Counted from the stretch's first letter, positions 17,944 to 26,812 are shown. The stretch: DNA of 64,000 nucleotides from Firmicutes bacterium UBA1191 (GCA_002310095.1 DBYH01000018.1:12568-76567); one strand, 5' to 3'. A program made the numbers and translations. Notes: a model not told the origin generated them from the sequence alone.

Positions 17944-20900
17944 TTATTTAATCTTAACCTTGACTGTCTTCATAACCTTCTTGGTGCCTTTGAGCATGAT
18001 CTTGATCTTTACGGTCTTGCCCTTGCCGGCCTTCTTTGCTTTTACTACGCCCTTGGATGTTACCTTGGCGTACTTGGTGTTCGAGGACTTGTAGGCCAGC
18101 TTCCACTGTTTCGCGGCAGCTGAAGGAGTGATCTTCGCCTTCAGTTTCTTTGACTTGCCCGCCTTGACAGTGATCTTGCTCTTTACCTTGACCTTCAGCT
18201 TGGCGAAGGTTGCCTTTGCTTCAGCGTCCTTCTTGACTGCGAACGACGCCGACAGACCTTTGGAGACTGTCTTTGCCTTGGCGCCTGAAACGCTCAGACT
18301 CTTGGCATAGTATCCAGGCTTCGCAATAGCTTTGACGGTACATGTCGCACCGTACAGATAATCGCCTGTTCCTGTTATCCTGCCGCCCTTCGCGCCGGCC
18401 GCGCTGACCTTGAGCAGCGCGCTGTCCACCGCGTTCTTTACTTTCAGAATGCTTCCCATACTGTCGAATCCGAACAGATCCCTGCCGATGGCGATTCCTG
18501 TAAACGGACTGTCATAATCATAGACATTCATTACTTCGTATAAGTTCCTGGCGTAGTTCCATTTCGTTGATTTATACTTGTCATTTTTTACGTCATATAT
18601 GAATGTGTCTCCGTAATCCGCTACCGGGGTGTCCATGTAGACGAGTCCGTCCCTGCACAAGCCGACGCTTCCGCGAATATCAAGATATTTGCTTCCTCCT
18701 CTGGTGACCGTGGCCTGTTTGTACATTTCCCGATAAACCGGCTTAAGACCTGTGTTCCCTTCTGTCCAGCCGTTGCCGTCAAACACGTAGTTTGCCGGGA
18801 CGACAGGATCCGACGACTGGTCTTTCACTTCACTCTCGGCGCCGTAACCCAGCGTGTAAATCAGGCTGCCGCGGGACTGAAGCACCTTGCCGCCGGCTCT
18901 TCCCGCAGGCATGTCCGCGGCGGCTGTCCAGGTCTTCTTTGACGCATTGTATTTGTACACTTTTTTGCTCAGCTGTTTGTCTTTTTCATTGAATCCTCCA
19001 AGCATGAACAGGCTGCCGTTGAAAGACGCCAGTTTGCTGTCCGTAGGAAGTTCGGCTCCCTCAGGATTCTTGATCTTTTTCACCTCGCCTGACTGCATGT
19101 TTACAGAGAACAGGGCGGTTTCTTCAGAATAAGCAGGCTTGGACGAATCAGGGAATGTCTCGCTCTCGTCTTCGTATTCGTCGCCTCCGTATTCGTCTTC
19201 TTCATCTTCAAATCCATCCCCCTTGACCTCGCAGAATGAACCTTTCACATATACAGTGTTTCCGATCAGCACAATATCATCCCCGAATCTGAAATCAAAC
19301 GGTGACCCAGGCGTAGATTCGGCCGGTACGTCAAAGTATTTTTTGACCAGATCTTTTGTGAATATGACCTCATCCTCAATGTCTCCGTCCGCAATATTCT
19401 TCGGATCCATCACGCATATGTGATCGCCGGTTGAGTCCGCGGCGTAGATTTTCCTGCCGTCAGTAGTAAGCGCAGCGTCCGATGACAGAACATATACGTC
19501 TTCCGCCAGAACATCGTATTGCTTTTTGCCTTTGACAAGGTAAACCTCCGACATGGATGCCGTCTTTGTCTTCCCGTCTTTTGTGCCCGTAACCAATATG
19601 TCAACACAGTTGTTGATCCAGCCGTTGTTCTCCACTGTGATTTTGCTGTCTGTCCGCTCGCCGACTATTGCTGCTTTCGGAACATCCTCCCACGGGGTTC
19701 CGTCGCCTGTTTTCCTGATCTTGACATCAAGAGAGCCTTCCCCGACATTGAACGCGCCGTTCAGGATTACCTGTTCCTTTGCAGTATCTACACTTGCTGA
19801 CGAGATGTTGATCCAGAAACCATTATCATTTCCGAAGTCGAGGGCTCCCCCTGTTTTTACCATCAGAGAGTTGCTGTCGTTGGCTGTCGCAAGCAGTTCG
19901 TTTTTGATCGTTTCCGCCGACTTGTCTCCGCCGGTACCGGCAATGAGAGCAGCCGCGCCGGTAACGCAAGGCGTCGCCATGGACGTTCCAGAATAGATAT
20001 CGTACTGGCCGAAGACACTCCAGTCGGAAACACACTGGCTGACACCGATATCATCCACGTTAATGGTGAATTCACCTTCTCCCGGGTCGCCTATTACCAG
20101 AACGGCTCTCTGTCTGTCCTTCCCGGGATCATACTCCTCGAGCCCGGGTGTAATATTATTCCAGGAGCGGCCTACCTGCAGATGCTGCCAATAGTCCGAC
20201 TCTCCGAATACAGCAACCTCATCGATCCCAAAATCTGCCGCTATGTCAAGGGATGTTCTTTTCAGGAATTTTTCCGCTTCCTCCCGATATGGATTGTCCT
20301 CGCTCAGGTCGATGAGGTAGAGAGGCACGTCCAGGAGCATGGCCCTGTCATATTTGCCGATAACGGCATCAAAGCCAATCTGCGGTCCGTCACTGAATCT
20401 GACGGCAATGCTCGACACAACGTCCTGATCCTTCGGATCATAGTCTGCCGGAAGCTCGTAAGGTATCGCGAAGTACTGCCACTTGTAATTCGTCTTGTCG
20501 ATCGCCGCCGGGTCGAAGTGAATCTTTATCGATCCTTTGCCGAAGAGACCGACCGTTTCGTCATATGTTATTTCAGAAGGATCTATGTTTTTGTACGTCA
20601 GACCCCTGATCGTATCCGCATCATCCTCGGATCCGCTGAGATAAATCTTCGTTATCGCCTCGTCCGTTCCATAGAGCGTCGGATTGAAGCAGTCATAGCT
20701 GACCGTTGAAAGTATGTCGGTTCCCGGAGCTGCTATGTCCACGTCCTCTTTCCCCCAGTTGCTGTAACTTGCCAGTTCGGCTTTTTCGCCGACCTTCTTG
20801 GTCGCCGCTACGGAGATGATGTTGTCGCAGTCATAACAGGCAGGATAGGCTCCTCCCCCGTCAATGTCCATGCCATCGTTTCCGGCAGCGCATACGCAGA

Positions 20901-21933
20901 GCACGCCTATCTCTCCGAGTCTGCCGATTACTCTTTCTTCGACCTCGTTATATTCTTCGCCGCCGAATGAGCAGTTCGTCGCAACGACGTTCTCCCCGAG
21001 TTCTTTTGCTTTATACACATAGTTGAAAGCCGATATTATATCCGCGTCTTCTCCTGACCCTAAAAAGTCCAAAACCTTAAGGGCCATGATCCTGACATCC
21101 GGGCATACTCCGGCTATTCCCTTGCCGTTATTAACGGCTGCGCCGATTATTCCCGCGCAGTGGGTTCCGTGCCCATTGTCGTCCTTAGGATCCAGCGGGT
21201 CAGAATAGCCACTGGCGAAATTGAATCCGCATGATCCCTTGAGCGCGTTTCCGTAAGGATTCTCCCACATGAGACCTTTCAGGTCCTCATGTGTGTAGTC
21301 GACGCCTGTGTCAATAACCGCAACGATCGGCTCATCGCCGGTCCCGCTGTTCCCCGTGTCTTCTGGCCACTTTGACGTTACACCCGCGCCGGGATATTCC
21401 CCCATGGACCACTGGTACCCGAAGTAAGGATCGTTTACGTCATAGGCATGGCGTATGTAGTTAGGCGACACAGCATCGACCATGTCCTCATCCTTCAGTT
21501 TTTTAACCATTTTCTCGGTGCTGAGACTGTCCGACTTCGCGAGGGCGACGGTCATGTCGTCTCTACCGTTCTCATCTCCAAATACCCATATATCATCACC
21601 GCTGACGCTGATTGATTTTGTTAATTCGACCTTGGCGCTTTTTTTACCGCCTTTTGCAAGAGCGTCGATGGATTCTATCTTCCCGGCATCCTCGTCGCTC
21701 AGATCCGCCGAATCGGAATCTTTGAGCAGAACGAGAACCTCTCCTTTTTTAGCTCCCTCGTCTTCCGATCCGGCGTATTTGCCCGGAGTAAAAGATGATC
21801 CGATGTGACCTTTATGCTCCGGCGCCGTCGCACTCTGGTCGTCTCCCGTCGCTGCCGACGCGTTCAGTCCCGCGAATGGCCAGAAAGCCACCGCCATCAT
21901 GACTGCCAGCAGCAAAACCAGTGCTCTTCTCAT
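17944..21933 (-). CDS. Large secreted subtilisin-like (S8) serine peptidase, copy 2
   Basis: 1329 residues from the ATG at 21933, chosen because AAGGGAGG lies 9 bases upstream and a signal peptide (MRRALVLLLAVMMAVAF to SAATG) begins there; an upstream in-frame start would spoil the signal. Catalytic triad Asp208 (AVIDTGVDY), His255 (NGHGTHCAG), Ser651 (SGTSMATP), with the same large insert before Ser, kelch-like repeats and Lys-rich ending as copy 1. The last 130 residues or so of the two copies are nearly identical, far more alike than their catalytic domains. Probably a secreted, surface-held protease; substrate unknown. Confidence 0.9.
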   Translation of the reverse strand: MRRALVLLLAVMMAVAFWPFAGLNASAATGDDQSATAPEHKGHIGSSFTPGKYAGSEDEGAKKGEVLVLLKDSDSADLSDEDAGKIESIDALAKGGKKSAKVELTKSISVSGDDIWVFGDENGRDDMTVALAKSDSLSTEKMVKKLKDEDMVDAVSPNYIRHAYDVNDPYFGYQWSMGEYPGAGVTSKWPEDTGNSGTGDEPIVAVIDTGVDYTHEDLKGLMWENPYGNALKGSCGFNFASGYSDPLDPKDDNGHGTHCAGIIGAAVNNGKGIAGVCPDVRIMALKVLDFLGSGEDADIISAFNYVYKAKELGENVVATNCSFGGEEYNEVEERVIGRLGEIGVLCVCAAGNDGMDIDGGGAYPACYDCDNIISVAATKKVGEKAELASYSNWGKEDVDIAAPGTDILSTVSYDCFNPTLYGTDEAITKIYLSGSEDDADTIRGLTYKNIDPSEITYDETVGLFGKGSIKIHFDPAAIDKTNYKWQYFAIPYELPADYDPKDQDVVSSIAVRFSDGPQIGFDAVIGKYDRAMLLDVPLYLIDLSEDNPYREEAEKFLKRTSLDIAADFGIDEVAVFGESDYWQHLQVGRSWNNITPGLEEYDPGKDRQRAVLVIGDPGEGEFTINVDDIGVSQCVSDWSVFGQYDIYSGTSMATPCVTGAAALIAGTGGDKSAETIKNELLATANDSNSLMVKTGGALDFGNDNGFWINISSASVDTAKEQVILNGAFNVGEGSLDVKIRKTGDGTPWEDVPKAAIVGERTDSKITVENNGWINNCVDILVTGTKDGKTKTASMSEVYLVKGKKQYDVLAEDVYVLSSDAALTTDGRKIYAADSTGDHICVMDPKNIADGDIEDEVIFTKDLVKKYFDVPAESTPGSPFDFRFGDDIVLIGNTVYVKGSFCEVKGDGFEDEEDEYGGDEYEDESETFPDSSKPAYSEETALFSVNMQSGEVKKIKNPEGAELPTDSKLASFNGSLFMLGGFNEKDKQLSKKVYKYNASKKTWTAAADMPAGRAGGKVLQSRGSLIYTLGYGAESEVKDQSSDPVVPANYVFDGNGWTEGNTGLKPVYREMYKQATVTRGGSKYLDIRGSVGLCRDGLVYMDTPVADYGDTFIYDVKNDKYKSTKWNYARNLYEVMNVYDYDSPFTGIAIGRDLFGFDSMGSILKVKNAVDSALLKVSAAGAKGGRITGTGDYLYGATCTVKAIAKPGYYAKSLSVSGAKAKTVSKGLSASFAVKKDAEAKATFAKLKVKVKSKITVKAGKSKKLKAKITPSAAAKQWKLAYKSSNTKYAKVTSKGVVKAKKAGKGKTVKIKIMLKGTKKVMKTVKVKIK

Positions 21934-21978
21934 AACAGCAACCTCCCTTTTAATCATTTTTCTACAGTCTGGTAGCAA

Positions 21979-23034
21979 CTACTGTTTGTTTATCTGTTTG
22001 CGTCTGGCCTCTTCATCTTCATCGTTCTCCCCCTTATCCGGAACTCCGCCTGTGAGTATGTCCTTGATGGTCGAGATGTTTACGTCGTCCGGATCCATAT
22101 CGAACTTGCTGTTTCGGCCGTAAGCGCGGTTTCTGAACCACTTTATCTCCTCGATCTCTTCAGGGATGTCCCGTTTGCTGTACGGATGACTCGTGTCTTC
22201 GATGACCTTGTTGCACATAATGCCGAGGATGATGACCCATGAGAGCAGCAGGAACCAGATCATGAGAGCGACTACCGATGACAGCGCGCCGTACATGATG
22301 TCATAGTTCACAAGACTGCTGGTATAAAACGTGTACGCCCAGCTTACGAGCAACATTCCGACGGAGGCGAAGATCGCCCCCGGCACGACGGTCCTGAAAG
22401 GTTTTCTGACCGTAGGGAGAATGTAGTAGTTATAACCGATTATAAAGAAATAAAGCACAAAGCCCAAAGGCCACCTGAGCCACATCCAGAAACTGTCGAC
22501 GAATTCCGTGTGCTCAACATGCAGCGCCGTAAGGGCTCCGATGAGTATGATCTTGCCGTAGCAGAGGATCACTATCGCCACGACAAGGCTTATCATAGTC
22601 AGGAGCATGGTCAGAATTGCACGCGCCCTTTCTATGAAGTAGTTCTTTCCTGTGTTCTTGCCCTCCGTCATCGTGTAGTTGGTGATTCTCGAGATGGCGA
22701 AGGACGCTCTCGATCCCGCCCAGAAGGCGATGAGGAGGAAGATGATGTTTCCGAATCCCAGGGAGCTGAACTGGAAGAGCATGCTGACAACGCCGGATAT
22801 GCGGTTGCCTGTATACTGCTCGACGATGTTCAGAGCCGTCTCCATGCTGATTCCCAGAAGACCGAGGAACTGAATGATAAGAATGAGCACCGGCACTACC
22901 GACAGCATCAGATAAAAAGAAATCTGCGCCGCGAATCCGTGATAGTACGGGTCCTGGATCTGCTGGAATCCCACTATGAACATTCTTTTGAATCTGTTTA
23001 TGAGACTAGTCAATTTCCTGCTCCAGTTTCTCAT
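21979..23034 (-). CDS. YihY/BrkB family inner membrane protein
   Basis: About 351 residues from the ATG at 23034; a longer frame reaches 23112 but runs deeper into rdgB, and the next Met (22983) lacks a ribosome site. Six hydrophobic helices, with the typical opening FAAQISFYLMLSVVPVLI and the family motif region GYNYYILPTVRKPFRTVVPGA. The soluble tail is acidic then basic. The family was once misnamed ribonuclease BN; its transport role is not settled. The start overlaps the end of rdgB by about 29 bases, implying co-expression. Confidence 0.85.
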   Translation of the reverse strand: MRNWSRKLTSLINRFKRMFIVGFQQIQDPYYHGFAAQISFYLMLSVVPVLILIIQFLGLLGISMETALNIVEQYTGNRISGVVSMLFQFSSLGFGNIIFLLIAFWAGSRASFAISRITNYTMTEGKNTGKNYFIERARAILTMLLTMISLVVAIVILCYGKIILIGALTALHVEHTEFVDSFWMWLRWPLGFVLYFFIIGYNYYILPTVRKPFRTVVPGAIFASVGMLLVSWAYTFYTSSLVNYDIMYGALSSVVALMIWFLLLSWVIILGIMCNKVIEDTSHPYSKRDIPEEIEEIKWFRNRAYGRNSKFDMDPDDVNISTIKDILTGGVPDKGENDEDEEARRKQINKQ

Positions 23035-23650
23035 GCAGCGCCTGCAGAGCTCTGGCCCTGTGGCTGATCGTGTTCTTGATCTCCTGTCCCAGTTCGCCGA
23101 AGGTTCTGTCATAGCCTTCAGGAACGAAGAGCGGGTCGTAACCGAATCCCGCGCATCCCCTCTCCTCGAGGATCAGATGTCCCTCGACGGCGCCTTCTGC
23201 CACTATGGTCCTGCCGTCAGGAAAGACCATGGTGATCACCGACACGAACCTGGCCGTTCTCTCCTCGTAAGGAAAGTCCTTTATCAGGCTGATCAGCTTG
23301 GCGTTGTTATCCCCGTCGGGAGTATCGGCACTGTCTGCCTTTGCATTATCTTCATCCGGCCACAGACCCTCGAAACCGCCGAAGCGCGCCGAATAAACGC
23401 CGGGCGCCCCGTCCAGACAGTCGACGACAAGACCGGAATCATCGGCCACGGTAATGCGGCCGCAAAGCTTCATGATTTCATACGCTTTTATGTACGAATT
23501 TTCCTCGAAAGTCTTCCCCGTTTCGGGAATTTCGACAGGCGGAACACCGGCTTCATCCCTGGAAATGATGTCCATTCCGAATCGGCCGGTAATCTCTCCT
23601 ATTTCTTCGATTTTGTGTCTGTTTCTCGTCGCTGCTACTACGGTTTTCAT
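23006..23650 (-). CDS. rdgB: XTP/dITP diphosphatase (non-canonical purine NTPase)
   Basis: Removes deaminated purine nucleotides (dITP, XTP) from the pool. 214 residues. N-terminal substrate motif ATRNRHKIEEI (residues 7-17), TFEENSYIKA, the metal/catalytic ADDSGLVVDCLDGAPGVYSA and C-terminal SHRARAL are all typical of the HAM1/RdgB family. The promoter looks like an extended -10 (TGgTACAAT, 23659-23667 on the minus strand) so close to the ATG that the message may be leaderless; no ribosome site is seen. Confidence 0.96.
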   Translation of the reverse strand: MKTVVAATRNRHKIEEIGEITGRFGMDIISRDEAGVPPVEIPETGKTFEENSYIKAYEIMKLCGRITVADDSGLVVDCLDGAPGVYSARFGGFEGLWPDEDNAKADSADTPDGDNNAKLISLIKDFPYEERTARFVSVITMVFPDGRTIVAEGAVEGHLILEERGCAGFGYDPLFVPEGYDRTFGELGQEIKNTISHRARALQALHEKLEQEID

Positions 23651-23763
23651 ACGTTATTATTGTACCACATGACCGCTGGACTTTCCACATCGGCTATTGT
23701 ACAATTAATCAGCCAAATTCAGGCAAAAGCAGGCCTGCGCGCCTGTATCTACGGAGGCAGAAA

Positions 23764-24681
23764 ATGAAGGCTGTACTACTCGACGTACACACAATAAATC
23801 CCGGAGATCTGAGCTGGGACGGGCTCGCCGCCATGTGCGATGATTTCACCGTTTACGACAGGACCCCGGACGATATGATTGCGGAGCGAATCGGCGACTG
23901 CGACATGCTGTTCACAAGCAAAAAGCAGATTACCCGTTCCATCATGGAGCAGGCTCCGAATCTAAAATACATCGGCCTGACCGCGACTGGATACAACAAC
24001 GTGGATGTGAAAGCGGCAGCGGACCTCGGAATCGCCGTCACAAACGTCCCTGCCTACGCCACCGACGCCGTGGCCCAGCACACTCTGGCCCTCATGCTGG
24101 AGCTCGCGAACAACGTGGGACTGCACAATGTTTCCGCTCACTCCGGAGAATGGGAAAACAGCGAGTACTTCTGCTACTGGAAGAAACCGATAACCCTTCT
24201 GGCAGGCAGGAGCATCGGCATCATCGGCTACGGCCAGATCGGGCGCAAGGTTGCGCAGATCGCCGAAGCCTTCGGCATGGACGTGAATGTCTACAGTCAG
24301 GACCGCGACGCCGCCGTGAAGTCGGATTTCGTGTCCCTTCACTGCCCTCTCACGGACGGAAACAGACACATGGTGAACGCAGAATTCCTGGCGGAGATGA
24401 AGCCGGGGTCGTTCCTCATCAACACAGCCCGCGGAGCTCTTGTGGATGAGGACGCTCTGGCAGAGGCACTGAAGTCGGAACATCTTGCCGGTGCCGGACT
24501 GGATGTGCTCGAAAACGAGCCGCCTCTTCCTGATTGCCCTCTCATCGGTCTCGAAAACTGTGTCATTACGCCGCATAACGCCTGGGCGCCAAAAGAGATG
24601 CGCGCCATGGTCATCGACGTGCTCGAACAGAATCTCAGAAGCTGGTTTGAAGGCGGAACACTGAACAGACTGGATCTCTAG
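23764..24681 (+). CDS. D-2-hydroxyacid dehydrogenase (glycerate/hydroxypyruvate type)
   Basis: NAD(P)-dependent oxidoreductase acting on 2-oxoacids such as hydroxypyruvate. 305 residues. GYNNVDV near residue 78, the Rossmann motif GIIGYGQIGRKV (about 156-167), catalytic Arg in NTARGALVDE (about 223), Glu in DVLENEPP (about 252) and His in ITPHNAWA (about 270) are present. The spacing resembles HprA-type glycerate dehydrogenases rather than phosphoglycerate dehydrogenase, since no ACT domain follows. GGAGG lies 7 bases before the ATG. The exact substrate is not readable. Confidence 0.9.
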   Translation: MKAVLLDVHTINPGDLSWDGLAAMCDDFTVYDRTPDDMIAERIGDCDMLFTSKKQITRSIMEQAPNLKYIGLTATGYNNVDVKAAADLGIAVTNVPAYATDAVAQHTLALMLELANNVGLHNVSAHSGEWENSEYFCYWKKPITLLAGRSIGIIGYGQIGRKVAQIAEAFGMDVNVYSQDRDAAVKSDFVSLHCPLTDGNRHMVNAEFLAEMKPGSFLINTARGALVDEDALAEALKSEHLAGAGLDVLENEPPLPDCPLIGLENCVITPHNAWAPKEMRAMVIDVLEQNLRSWFEGGTLNRLDL

Positions 24682-24699
24682 ATGCCGCCTTTACCGGGG

Positions 24700-25170
24700 T
24701 CAGATCAGCGGCAGGATCACGTAGTATCCCAGAATTCCGCAACCTATTCCGATGAGGGCGCCCGCGATGACGTCACGGGGGAAGTGGACGCCGCCGACGA
24801 CTCTGCACCAGGCGAGTAGAGCGCCGGCCGCACCGACTATGACGCCGGGAACGGGCCACACCCAGAACACCGTAACGGCAATTACAAAAATAGAAAAAAC
24901 ATGACGGCTCGGGAAGGACTTTCCCGGGGCGTCTTTTTTAATGATCGGCGGTTTGGCGCCGGGCATCTCGTAGGGACGGGGCGCGTTTATCCTGTCCCGG
25001 AAAATGCTGAGCAGCACAAAGGAGATTCCGGGCACAAGAACAGCCGGCACGAAGCCGGGATTCTTGTCTGTCAGATGATAAACCGCCAGATATATGAGCA
25101 GAAGCGGGTACAGAGCGTACACCGCTTTTGTCAGAACTGAATTAATGACGATGATGGCTTCAGGCTTCAT
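24700..25170 (-). CDS. PAP2-family membrane phosphatase
   Basis: 156 residues with 4-5 membrane helices. All three PAP2 signature parts are visible: RDRINAPRP, the FPSRH block with catalytic His, and CRVVGGVHFPRD with the second His. Likely substrates are lipid phosphates such as undecaprenyl pyrophosphate or phosphatidate (family knowledge). Its ATG overlaps the stop of the thioesterase gene by 4 bases, so the two are coupled. Confidence 0.9.
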   Translation of the reverse strand: MKPEAIIVINSVLTKAVYALYPLLLIYLAVYHLTDKNPGFVPAVLVPGISFVLLSIFRDRINAPRPYEMPGAKPPIIKKDAPGKSFPSRHVFSIFVIAVTVFWVWPVPGVIVGAAGALLAWCRVVGGVHFPRDVIAGALIGIGCGILGYYVILPLI

Positions 25171-25595
25171 TTTTCCCGGCTTTCCTCGTTTGTCCTGCTG
25201 AATACTTCGTAAACCTCAGGCGCGGCCTTCTTGATGACGATCGGCTTGAAGCTCTTGTCCGTGAACCCGTGTCTGCTCCAGCCTTTGGCGTGCAGCTGAC
25301 CTGTCTCGGCGTTTTTTACCTCGTACTCCAGTTCGAAAGAGGCGTGAGACAGTTTCGTCATCCTGCAGCTCAGGGAAATGACCTCATCGTAAACGGCCGG
25401 CACTTTGTACTCGGCCTTCACGCTGAGCACAGGAATGTAGACCCCCATCTCCTCGATCTTGTCATAGGGAAGTCCCGCCGCCCTGATGAACTCGGTCCTG
25501 ACGGTCTCGAAGTATCTTATGTAATTAGAGTGGTGCACTATGCCCATGGTGTCGGTCTCATAGTACTGCACCCTGTATGTCATCTCATGATGCAT
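25167..25595 (-). CDS. Acyl-CoA thioesterase, YbgC/FcbC hot-dog family
   Basis: 142 residues, single hot-dog fold. The active-site stretch YYETDTMGIVHHSNYIRYFE (residues 10-29) contains the catalytic Asp and the family's HHSNY motif. It hydrolyses acyl-CoA or acyl-ACP thioesters; the preferred acyl group cannot be told. It is downstream of the FTR-like gene, with a palindromic hairpin in the gap, and coupled to the PAP2 gene. Confidence 0.92.
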   Translation of the reverse strand: MHHEMTYRVQYYETDTMGIVHHSNYIRYFETVRTEFIRAAGLPYDKIEEMGVYIPVLSVKAEYKVPAVYDEVISLSCRMTKLSHASFELEYEVKNAETGQLHAKGWSRHGFTDKSFKPIVIKKAAPEVYEVFSRTNEESREK

Positions 25596-25611
25596 ATTAT
25601 CGGTCCTTTCA

Positions 25612-25635
25612 AAGCAAAGGCAGGACTGCCTTTGC
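25612..25635. repeat. Palindromic pair of the recurring GCAAAGGCA word
   Basis: GCAAAGGCAG, GA, CTGCCTTTGC: a perfect 10-bp inverted repeat with a 2-base centre, lying between the thioesterase start and the FTR-like stop. Both halves are copies of the window-wide 9-mer. It would fold into a stable hairpin but has no T tract, so it is not a standard terminator. Confidence 0.8.
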
Positions 25636-25636
25636 G

Positions 25637-25840
25637 TCAGTCTTCAAGCGACTTGTAGTAGAGCATGCAGTGGCAGTAGCCCTCAAATTCCGGATCGGCG
25701 ATCTGGTCGCGGAACTCCTGGCACATGCACTTGTTTTCCTCAGTGCGTTCGATCCTGCACGGACAGTAGCCGCCCGTCTTCTCGAGGCCTTCCTTTATGG
25801 CGTTGACGATCTCCTGATTCTCGTTAAGTCTTACTTTCAT
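25637..25840 (-). CDS. Ferredoxin-thioredoxin reductase catalytic-chain-like Fe-S protein
   Basis: 67 residues. Three Cys pairs, CPC (about 26-28), CMC (about 38-40) and GYCHC (about 55-58), followed by MLYY. They match the [4Fe-4S]/redox-disulfide pattern of FTR beta chains (CPC, CxC, CHC). Plant-type FTR passes electrons from ferredoxin to thioredoxin; here it is a stand-alone small form with no alpha chain or thioredoxin gene beside it. Probably thiol redox control in an anaerobe. Confidence 0.85.
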   Translation of the reverse strand: MKVRLNENQEIVNAIKEGLEKTGGYCPCRIERTEENKCMCQEFRDQIADPEFEGYCHCMLYYKSLED

Positions 25841-25899
25841 CTCATTTACCTCCCGATACGCATATTATAAAGCATCACATATTGATATCAAAGGGCAAA

Positions 25900-26091
25900 C
25901 TATTCGTCCTTCCTGCCGCCTGTGCTTATGATTCCGAATGCCGTAACCGCTACGGCCATGCCCAGGACTGAAATAACAGTCAGCTTTTCGCCATAAACAA
26001 AGGCGCCGAAGAGCATCGCCGCGACCGGCTCGCTCGATGTCAGGATGGAAGCCTTTCCCGCTTCAATGAATCTGAGGGAAACATTGAGCAT
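25900..26091 (-). pseudogene. C-terminal remnant of an EamA/DMT permease
   Basis: Only 63 residues are open: two hydrophobic helices with ASILTSSEPVAAMLFGAFVYGE, which matches the end of the second EamA repeat in ten-helix DMT permeases. An in-frame TAA lies two codons before the first residue beyond the ATG, there is no ribosome site, and the upstream DNA is already the bioY promoter region. The rest of the gene has been deleted. Confidence 0.7.
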
Positions 26092-26105
26092 GCTGTATTA
26101 TATCA

Positions 26106-26134
26106 TTGACAGAGATCTTTGTTGGTGCTATTAT
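26106..26134 (+). promoter_or_regulatory. Strong sigma-A promoter of bioY
   Basis: TTGACA, 17-base spacer, TATTAT: near-consensus. Transcription should begin near 26141, inside the adjacent BirA-like operator. Confidence 0.8.
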
Positions 26135-26137
26135 CCG

Positions 26138-26170
26138 ATTGTAAACCAACATTATTTAATTGTTGACTTT
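26138..26170 (+). promoter_or_regulatory. Putative BirA (biotin repressor) operator
   Basis: Left half ATTGTAAACC fits the Gram-positive BirA half-site (WTTGTWAACY) perfectly. After about 14 bases a weaker right half (TGTTGACTTT against RGTTWACAAW) follows. It covers the predicted start site of bioY, which would give biotin-dependent repression. Confidence 0.6.
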
Positions 26171-26204
26171 CAGTCGACTCAGAGGCCCCGCGCAGGAGAG
26201 GAAT

Positions 26205-26762
26205 ATGACACCAAAGGATAACAGTACGACATCTAAAACCTACGCCATGACGACCATAGCGCTCATGGCGGCGGTGCTCTGCGTCCTGGGGCCTCTTGTC
26301 ATTCCTGTCGGCCCTGTACCAATTTCTCTGGTGCCCCTGGTGATTCTGCTCAGCGTCTACATTCTGGGCACGAAAAGAGGAACCATCTCGGTCCTCCTCT
26401 ATCTGTTCATAGGAGCTGTGGGGGTTCCCGTATTTTCCGGTTTTGCCGGCGGCTTCGGCAAGATCGCGGGACCGACCGGCGGGTACATGCTCGGCTACAT
26501 CTTCATGGCCCTCATCGCGGGATGGTTCATCCACCGCTTCTACGACAAGGTCATTATTCAGTTCTTGGGGATGTTGCTGGGACTTTTGGTGCTCTACGCC
26601 TTCGGAACGGCCTGGCTGTCCATTTCTGCCGGCATGAGTTTCAAGGCTGCCCTTGCCGCGGGCGTGCTCCCTTTCGCCGCCTTCGACATCGTCAAGATCA
26701 TCATCGCGATCGTCCTGGGGCGGACAATAAAAAAGCGGGTCCCATCTTTGAACCAGATGTAA
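26205..26762 (+). CDS. bioY: Biotin transporter S-component BioY
   Basis: Substrate-binding membrane subunit for biotin uptake, working alone or with an ECF module. 185 residues, six helices. Family features: PVGPVPISLVPLVILLSVYILGTKRG near residue 40, then GGFGKIAGPTGGYMLGY. The ATG at 26205 follows AGGAGAGG at 5 bases; the frame is open further upstream but lacks a site. No ECF ATPase genes are near. Expression is probably biotin-repressed through the upstream BirA-like operator. Confidence 0.93.
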   Translation: MTPKDNSTTSKTYAMTTIALMAAVLCVLGPLVIPVGPVPISLVPLVILLSVYILGTKRGTISVLLYLFIGAVGVPVFSGFAGGFGKIAGPTGGYMLGYIFMALIAGWFIHRFYDKVIIQFLGMLLGLLVLYAFGTAWLSISAGMSFKAALAAGVLPFAAFDIVKIIIAIVLGRTIKKRVPSLNQM

Positions 26763-26768
26763 ACCCGC
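26735..26768 (-). terminator. Terminator for the EamA gene, inside the end of bioY
   Basis: Stem GCGGGT / ACCCGC plus an inner stem CATCT / AGATG. Read on the minus strand it is followed by TTTTTTATT. It spans the last bioY codons and stop. Confidence 0.75.
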
Positions 26769-26776
26769 GTTTCGCC

Positions 26777-26812
26777 GCCGTTGAGGCTGTTGCTTTTAGC
26801 AGCGGCTTTTTT
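26777..26812 (+). terminator. Terminator for bioY, abutting the EamA stop
   Basis: GCCGTTG pairs with CAGCGGC (one G-U), followed by TTTTTT. The T tract overlaps the EamA stop codon, so each convergent gene carries its terminator at the edge of the other. Confidence 0.75.
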
